Origin: Verrucomicrobiia bacterium
GTDB lineage: Bacteria; Verrucomicrobiota; Verrucomicrobiia; Opitutales; Opitutaceae
DNA length: 6,753 nucleotides
Assembly: GCA_030424825.1 (NCBI GenBank)
Contig: JAUHWE010000262.1
Span: forward strand, 1 to 6,753
Direction: 5' to 3'
Shown: one piece after another, positions 5,843 through 6,753 of the stretch
How positions within the stretch are numbered: the stretch's first letter is position 1
Layout: each line of letters begins with the position of its first letter
Position numbers and translations under genes: made by a program
The notes under the pieces: generated by a model
Databases searched by the model: none
What the model was told of the DNA's origin: nothing
The model's input: the letters and a program-made list of their open reading frames with translations, nothing else

Positions 5843-6280
5843 ATGAGCCAATCCATAGTTGATGATTTACGCCTAGTTGTTGCCGACACCTATGCATTGA
5901 TTGCCCAAACGCATCTCTGCCATTGGAATGTTCGCGGACCATCTTTCTTCTCCCTGCACGCGGCGTTTGAAAGCCAATACAATGAACTATTCCTCGCAGT
6001 CGACGAGCTTGCCGAACGAATCCGAGCCAAGGGCGGGTTGGCCCCTGGAGGATTATCGAAACTCGCTGATATGGCCGGGATCAAAGAATTGCCCGAGGAT
6101 TCCTCTGCGATAGAAATGGTGGAGCATTTATCGAATGCCAACCAAAAGTTACTGGCTGACCTAAAAGCAGCAAGAGATCGAGCCGGCGAGATCGGTGACT
6201 CGGAAACTGAAGACCTGATGATTGCACGGATACAGGTACACGAAAAAACGGTTTGGATGCTCAAAAGCTTCCTTGAGTAA
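5843..6280 (+). CDS. dps: Dps-family ferritin-like protein (DNA starvation/stationary-phase protection)
   Basis: This is a cytoplasmic Dps-like mini-ferritin. Family members form 12-subunit shells that oxidise Fe(II) with hydrogen peroxide, store the iron and so limit oxidative damage. The 145 residues show the ferroxidase site formed between subunits: His27 in CHWNVRG, His39 and Glu43 in LHAAFES, and Asp54 and Glu58 in VDELAERI. The spacing (12, 4, 11 and 4 residues) equals that of E. coli His51, His63, Asp67, Asp78 and Glu82, with Glu replacing Asp67. The C-terminal helix ends EKTVWMLKSFLE, as is usual. The protein begins almost directly at helix A and lacks the Lys-rich N-terminal tail that E. 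coli Dps uses to bind DNA, so it may protect through iron handling rather than DNA condensation. The ATG at 5843 has no Shine-Dalgarno sequence; the leader is A/T-rich. It has its own promoter and appears monocistronic. Confidence 0.95.
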   Translation: MSQSIVDDLRLVVADTYALIAQTHLCHWNVRGPSFFSLHAAFESQYNELFLAVDELAERIRAKGGLAPGGLSKLADMAGIKELPEDSSAIEMVEHLSNANQKLLADLKAARDRAGEIGDSETEDLMIARIQVHEKTVWMLKSFLE

Positions 6281-6580
6281 TCTGAGCGAATACCAGCCTT
6301 CCCCAACAAGCATTTTGAGAGCAATGACCGAGTCCCCCCGTTTATTGAAATTGCAGTAGAAACAAAGTTACATTGTACAAGCACCCTCTTCTCTCTGGGC
6401 CCGAGCAGTATACAACTAGGTCGTTCTTTGCAACGAGCACAGCAATCATCCTGGTCATTGATCCCGGAAAGCATAATAGCTAATGGACTTTTTCCAAAGC
6501 GAGTATTCCACGACTATCACGGACAGGGCTAATCCCAGGCTAGCACCTCCTTACTCATTCCTATTCGTAGATGATATGAG
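6281..6580. other. intergenic region without a recognisable gene
   Basis: These 300 bases lie between the convergent dps and VWA-protein genes. No frame looks coding and no RNA gene is apparent. There is a small hairpin TCGTT-CTTTGC-AACGA (6421-6436) and an inverted repeat ACTCAT/ATGAGT (6553-6558 and 6576-6581) touching the stop codon of the minus-strand gene. No T-run follows either, so no terminator is called. On the minus strand 6544-6552 reads AAGGAGGTG, a perfect Shine-Dalgarno match, but no start codon follows at usable spacing. Confidence 0.4.
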
Positions 6581-6753
6581 TCACCTCGATTTTAGTTTCT
6601 GAAACAGGGCACAGAGACTTTTCGTAAGTGCTTCGGGCTTAGGGATGACGTGGAAGTGGTCGCGAGTGAACATTGCGGAAAAAGTCTCGCGAGCACGCGT
6701 TTCGATGGCGAAGGCGTGAGTCCGGATTCCGCGAGCGGAGCCTGCGGCGATAG
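6581..6753 (-). CDS. VWA-domain protein, NorD/CbbO-like, C-terminal end (cut by window edge)
   Basis: The minus-strand frame is open from the window edge and ends at TGA (6583-6581), giving the last 56 residues of a protein. The translation has GIRTHAFAIET, then FSAMFTRDHFHVIP, then EALTKSLCALFQKL. This pattern resembles the C-terminus of von Willebrand factor A proteins of the NorD/CbbO type, as I recall it: a Gly-Ile plus beta strand, a 'mF' followed by a Phe/Tyr-containing strand, then a Leu-spaced final helix. These proteins work with MoxR-type AAA+ ATPases in activating metalloenzymes such as nitric oxide reductase or Rubisco. The MIDAS metal site would lie outside the window, so the domain itself cannot be confirmed, and a role in denitrification should not be assumed. 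Frame and stop are clear; the family call is tentative. Confidence 0.55.
   Translation of the reverse strand, partial: IAAGSARGIRTHAFAIETRARETFSAMFTRDHFHVIPKPEALTKSLCALFQKLKSR

Noticed and set aside
5890..6474. Minus-strand 194-residue open frame antisense to dps, with a Cys cluster (CCARC) near its start
   Set aside because: Two thirds of it is the exact antisense of the well-supported dps gene, the composition is not protein-like and no family is recognisable.
6541..6552. Perfect Shine-Dalgarno match AAGGAGGTG on the minus strand (6544-6552)
   Set aside because: The bases after it read into a stop within five codons and no ATG, GTG or TTG lies at usable spacing, so it marks no gene.

Overview
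The window comes from a bacterial chromosome, most likely a Gram-negative one. A periplasmic-type solute-binding protein, a YbdG-type mechanosensitive channel and a CPA2 antiporter all fit a Gram-negative envelope. Base composition is close to balanced. Most start codons lack a clear Shine-Dalgarno sequence, which together with the gene mix would suit the Planctomycetes/Verrucomicrobia group, but that placement is only a weak guess. No transposase, integrase, CRISPR array, tRNA or rRNA was found.

Layout, left to right: (1) positions 1 to about 339, minus strand, the N-terminal part of an MFS transporter of the CynX/NimT type, cut by the window edge; (2) 457-1749, plus strand, a close homologue of E. 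coli YbdG, an MscS-family channel; (3) 1965-2915, minus strand, a sulfate-type ABC transporter binding protein (Sbp family), convergent with ybdG and without transporter genes beside it; (4) 2916-3226, a divergent intergenic region with short repeated motifs and dyads; (5) 3227-5548, plus strand, a large KefB-type CPA2 cation:proton antiporter with an extra membrane block and two C-terminal RCK_C (TrkA_C) domains; (6) 5549-5842, an intergenic region with several hairpins and a good sigma-70-like promoter for (7) 5843-6280, plus strand, a Dps-family ferritin-like protein; (8) 6281-6580, no recognisable gene; (9) 6581-6753, minus strand, the C-terminal end of what looks like a NorD/CbbO-type VWA-domain protein, cut by the window edge.

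The genes do not form an obvious operon, because strands alternate and gaps are about 100 to 300 bases. A loose theme is envelope and stress physiology: turgor release (YbdG), cation/pH balance (Kef-type) and iron/peroxide protection (Dps). That theme is inference from gene identity only.

The most notable observation is in the sulfate-binding-protein gene. Its reading frame stops at a TGA exactly where the family has the Trp of its conserved FGGW motif. The same frame then stays open for 26 codons that still resemble the family's normal C-terminus. The gene therefore appears to carry a recent nonsense mutation (or a sequence error), and its ligand-binding motifs have also diverged. I see no evidence of a wholly new multi-gene system.
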